A stretch of 64,000 nt of DNA. Origin: Stenotrophomonas sp. SAM-B. GTDB taxonomy: Bacteria; Pseudomonadota; Gammaproteobacteria; Xanthomonadales; Xanthomonadaceae. Below, one piece after another: positions 61,981 to 64,000 of the stretch; positions within the stretch are counted from its first letter, which is position 1; every line of letters starts with the position of its first letter. Both the position numbers and the translations under genes were made by a program. The DNA is taken from NCBI RefSeq assembly GCF_013387485.1, contig NZ_JABBXB010000001.1:640001-704000 (forward strand), written 5' to 3'. Below the pieces are notes generated by a model. The model saw only the letters and a list, made by a program, of their open reading frames with translations. It had not been told where the DNA came from and made no database searches.

Positions 61981-63279
61981 ATGCGTAAAAGCCCTGTCGA
62001 ATGGATCCTGCGCGGCCTGTACTCGGCCGTGCTGTACCTGCTGTTGCCGATCACCGTGTACCACCTGGTCTGGCGGGGCTTCCGGGTGCGCGAGTACTTC
62101 CAGCGCTGGGATGAGCGCTATGCCTCCTATCCGCACTCCAGCGGCCAGCCGCGGGTATGGCTGCACGCGGTCTCGGTGGGCGAGGTGAACGCCGCCGCGC
62201 CGCTGGTGAACGCCCTGCGCACGCTGCGTCCGGACATCCGCTGGGTGATAACCACCATCACCCCGACCGGCTCCGAGCGCGTGCGCGCGCTGTGGGGCGA
62301 TGCGGTCGACCACGTGTATCTGCCTTACGACGTGCCGGGCAGCGTCGGTCGTTTCCTGGGCCACTTCAAGCCCAGCCTGGCCCTGATCCTGGAAACCGAA
62401 CTGTGGCCGAACCTGCTGTTCGGCTGCCGCGACCGCCGGATTCCGGTCTACATCCTCAACGCCCGGCTGTCGGCGCGTTCGCTGCGCGGCTATCGCCTGC
62501 TGCGGCCGTTGATCGGTCGCGCGCTGCGCACCGTGACCTGCGTGGCCGCGCAGTCGGCCGACGATGCCGATCGCTTCATCCAGCTCGGCGCCCGTCCGGA
62601 TCAGGTGCAGCCGCTGGGCAATCTGAAATTCGATATCGCCACGCCGAACGTGCAGGAGTTCATCGCGCGCTTCCACGACCTGGTGCCCGCCGAGCGCCCG
62701 GTCTGGATTGCCGCCAGCACGCACGAGGGCGAGGAGCAGGCCACCATCGATCTGCACCGCCGCCTGCGCGAGGCGGTGCCGGGGCTGCTGCTGTTGTGGG
62801 CGCCACGGCATCCCGAGCGCTTCCCGCGGGTGGAGGCGCTGGCCCGCGAGCAGGGCTGGAAGGTCGCCACGCGCCGCCAGCAGCAATGGCCGCAGGCCGA
62901 TACCGATGTGTTCGTGATCGATACCCTCGGTGAGCTGATGTCGTTCTATGGCTGCGCACAGGTGGCCTTCGTCGGTGGCAGCCTGCAGGCCATCGGCGGG
63001 CACAACCTGCTGGAACCGGCGGCGATGGGCACCGCTGCGGTCACCGGGCCGCACCTGCACAACTTCGCCGAGATTTCCCGGCGCATGCGCGAAGCAGGGG
63101 CCGTGGTGATCGCGGAGGATGCCAACGGTGTCGGCGACGCGTTGCTGACCCTGCTGCGCGATCCCCAGGCGCGCGAAGACATGGCCCGCGCCGGCTGTGC
63201 CCTGGTGAGCAACGGCCGTGGCGCGTTGAAGCGCACCGTGGCCCTGATCGCGCCGCAGCTGCCGCCGCCGGTGGCCTGA
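61981..63279 (+). CDS. waaA: 3-deoxy-D-manno-octulosonic acid transferase
   Basis: This GT30 enzyme transfers Kdo from CMP-Kdo to lipid IVA at the cytoplasmic face. The 432-residue protein has an N-terminal anchor (about 10-28), the motif HAVSVGEVNAAAPLV (about 60, with the acceptor-site Glu), TTITPTGSERVRALWG, ILETELWPNLL and the C-terminal FVGGSLQAIGGHNLLEPAA. The start ATG 61981 is clear. TATCCT (61969-61974) is 6 bp upstream with no ribosome site, hinting at a leaderless transcript. Confidence 0.95.
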   Translation: MRKSPVEWILRGLYSAVLYLLLPITVYHLVWRGFRVREYFQRWDERYASYPHSSGQPRVWLHAVSVGEVNAAAPLVNALRTLRPDIRWVITTITPTGSERVRALWGDAVDHVYLPYDVPGSVGRFLGHFKPSLALILETELWPNLLFGCRDRRIPVYILNARLSARSLRGYRLLRPLIGRALRTVTCVAAQSADDADRFIQLGARPDQVQPLGNLKFDIATPNVQEFIARFHDLVPAERPVWIAASTHEGEEQATIDLHRRLREAVPGLLLLWAPRHPERFPRVEALAREQGWKVATRRQQQWPQADTDVFVIDTLGELMSFYGCAQVAFVGGSLQAIGGHNLLEPAAMGTAAVTGPHLHNFAEISRRMREAGAVVIAEDANGVGDALLTLLRDPQAREDMARAGCALVSNGRGALKRTVALIAPQLPPPVA

Positions 63280-63327
63280 CCGGCGCAGGCCTGATCGCCC
63301 TGCCGGGTGACCAGACCTGACCACGCC

Positions 63328-64000
63328 TCAGCCTGCCGCGACCAGCAGGTCGCCCAGGAAGGCGTACGCAAACCCGAAGTAGATGAACACCCCGATCAGA
63401 TCCATGACCGAGGTGATCATCGGTGCCGACAGCGTGGCCGGGTCCGCGCCGATGCGGCGTGCGGCGAACGGCAGCAGCGCGCCGATGATGCCGCCCAGCG
63501 CGGTGCACACCAGCATGCTCGAGCCCACCACCAGCAGCACGTCCATGCCCACGCCTTTGCTGAAGTACGCCAGGATCGCTTCGAGCAGGGCGATGGTGAT
63601 GCCCAGCGCCGCGGCCACCGGCAGTTCGCGCTTGATGACGAAGCCCACATCGCGCCAGCGCAGTTTCAGCTCGCCCAGCGCCATGCTGCGGATCACCAGC
63701 GTGGCCGACTGGCTGCCGGTGTTGCCGCCCATGTCCACGATCGGGGCGATGAAGGCGGCGAGCACGATCACCTGCGACAGCAGTTCCTCCTGCGCGGCGA
63801 CAAAGGTGCTGGTGACGATGCCGAAGCAGGTCAGGATCGCCAGCCAGAACACACGCACCCGGAACATCTGCTTCAGCGGCGTGCTGCGCACGTCCAGATC
63901 GTTGCCATGCGCACTCACAGTGCCGCCGAAGCGGGCCAGCTGCGAAGCAGCCTGTTCCTTCTCGATGTCCATCGCATCGTCGACGGTGACGATGCCGATC
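63328..64000 (-). CDS. mgtE: MgtE magnesium channel, C-terminal part (cut by window)
   Basis: The reading frame runs off the right end of the window, and 224 codons are visible. The first visible residues (IGIVTVDDAMDIEKEQ) are the end of the CBS domain and plug helix. The five-helix membrane domain of MgtE follows, with FIAPIVDMGGNTGSQSATL (selectivity region) and SAPMITSVMDLIGVFIYFG. It imports Mg2+ and closes when cytosolic Mg2+ is high through its CBS domains. It is convergent with waaA, 48 bp away. Confidence 0.93.
   Translation of the reverse strand, partial: IGIVTVDDAMDIEKEQAASQLARFGGTVSAHGNDLDVRSTPLKQMFRVRVFWLAILTCFGIVTSTFVAAQEELLSQVIVLAAFIAPIVDMGGNTGSQSATLVIRSMALGELKLRWRDVGFVIKRELPVAAALGITIALLEAILAYFSKGVGMDVLLVVGSSMLVCTALGGIIGALLPFAARRIGADPATLSAPMITSVMDLIGVFIYFGFAYAFLGDLLVAAG

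Overview
The window is high-GC gammaproteobacterial DNA with dense, mostly short-spaced genes. It looks like Stenotrophomonas or a close Xanthomonadaceae relative. The main reason is the scattered short palindromes that begin with GTAG (about positions 1-70, 4267-4324, 7019, 34838, 37331, 44649, 53416, 53791). These match the SMAG extragenic elements known from Stenotrophomonas maltophilia. The gene content also fits: short-form AMP nucleosidase, a Grx-rhodanese fusion, a GH92 mannosidase, a large S8 autotransporter and a TonB receptor. I see no tRNA, rRNA, CRISPR array, insertion sequence or prophage, so this reads as ordinary chromosome.

Layout. 0.1-4.3 kb: exported metallo-beta-lactamase-fold hydrolase, AraC regulator, VIT-family membrane protein (all minus), then glutamate-cysteine ligase. 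4.4-6.4 kb: zinc alcohol dehydrogenase divergent from a LysR regulator. 7.1-9.5 kb: the complete glutathione-dependent formaldehyde detoxification operon frmR-frmA-fghA, with a clear FrmR/RcnR-type operator. 9.6-11.5 kb: membrane diguanylate cyclase and a universal stress protein. 11.6-16.9 kb: LysR regulator followed by an MFS / HlyD / outer-membrane-factor drug efflux operon. 16.8-21.7 kb (minus): small hypothetical, DegV protein, thioredoxin-fold isomerase, and two overlapping secreted amidohydrolases of which one has lost its metal site. 22-25.6 kb: subtilisin-like autotransporter. 25.7-34.8 kb: AMP nucleosidase, DUF924, Grx-HesB-rhodanese fusion, polysaccharide deacetylase, two small membrane proteins, an alaA-SGNH-methyltransferase overlap operon, rsgA and a QEGLA/DUF1704 metalloprotease. 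35-37.3 kb: TonB receptor, followed by about 700 bp of non-coding DNA with two related long inverted repeats around a thymine-poor CAAG-rich tract.

38-53.3 kb is the most coherent functional block and concerns carboxylate uptake. An OprO/P-type porin, a CitMHS citrate transporter and an acetoacetyl-CoA-reductase-like protein (catalytic Tyr replaced by Phe) form a minus-strand operon. It diverges from a response regulator, a sensor kinase and a periplasmic binding protein that overlap one another. Next come a LuxR-type regulator and a convergent hybrid kinase whose periplasmic part resembles the C4-dicarboxylate sensor DctB. These are followed by a second OprO/P porin, divergent dctA and malic enzyme maeB. 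Together the genes describe sensing, outer-membrane entry, inner-membrane uptake and first metabolism of citrate and C4-dicarboxylates.

53.8-57.9 kb: GH92 alpha-mannosidase and a basic-secretory-protein-type protease in one operon. 58.3-64 kb: CHCC zinc-finger protein and envelope genes (GT4 glycosyltransferase, O-antigen-ligase-like protein, LpxL-type acyltransferase, Kdo transferase waaA), then the C-terminal part of an MgtE magnesium channel cut by the window end.

All calls come from reading translations and sequence by eye. No database search was run.
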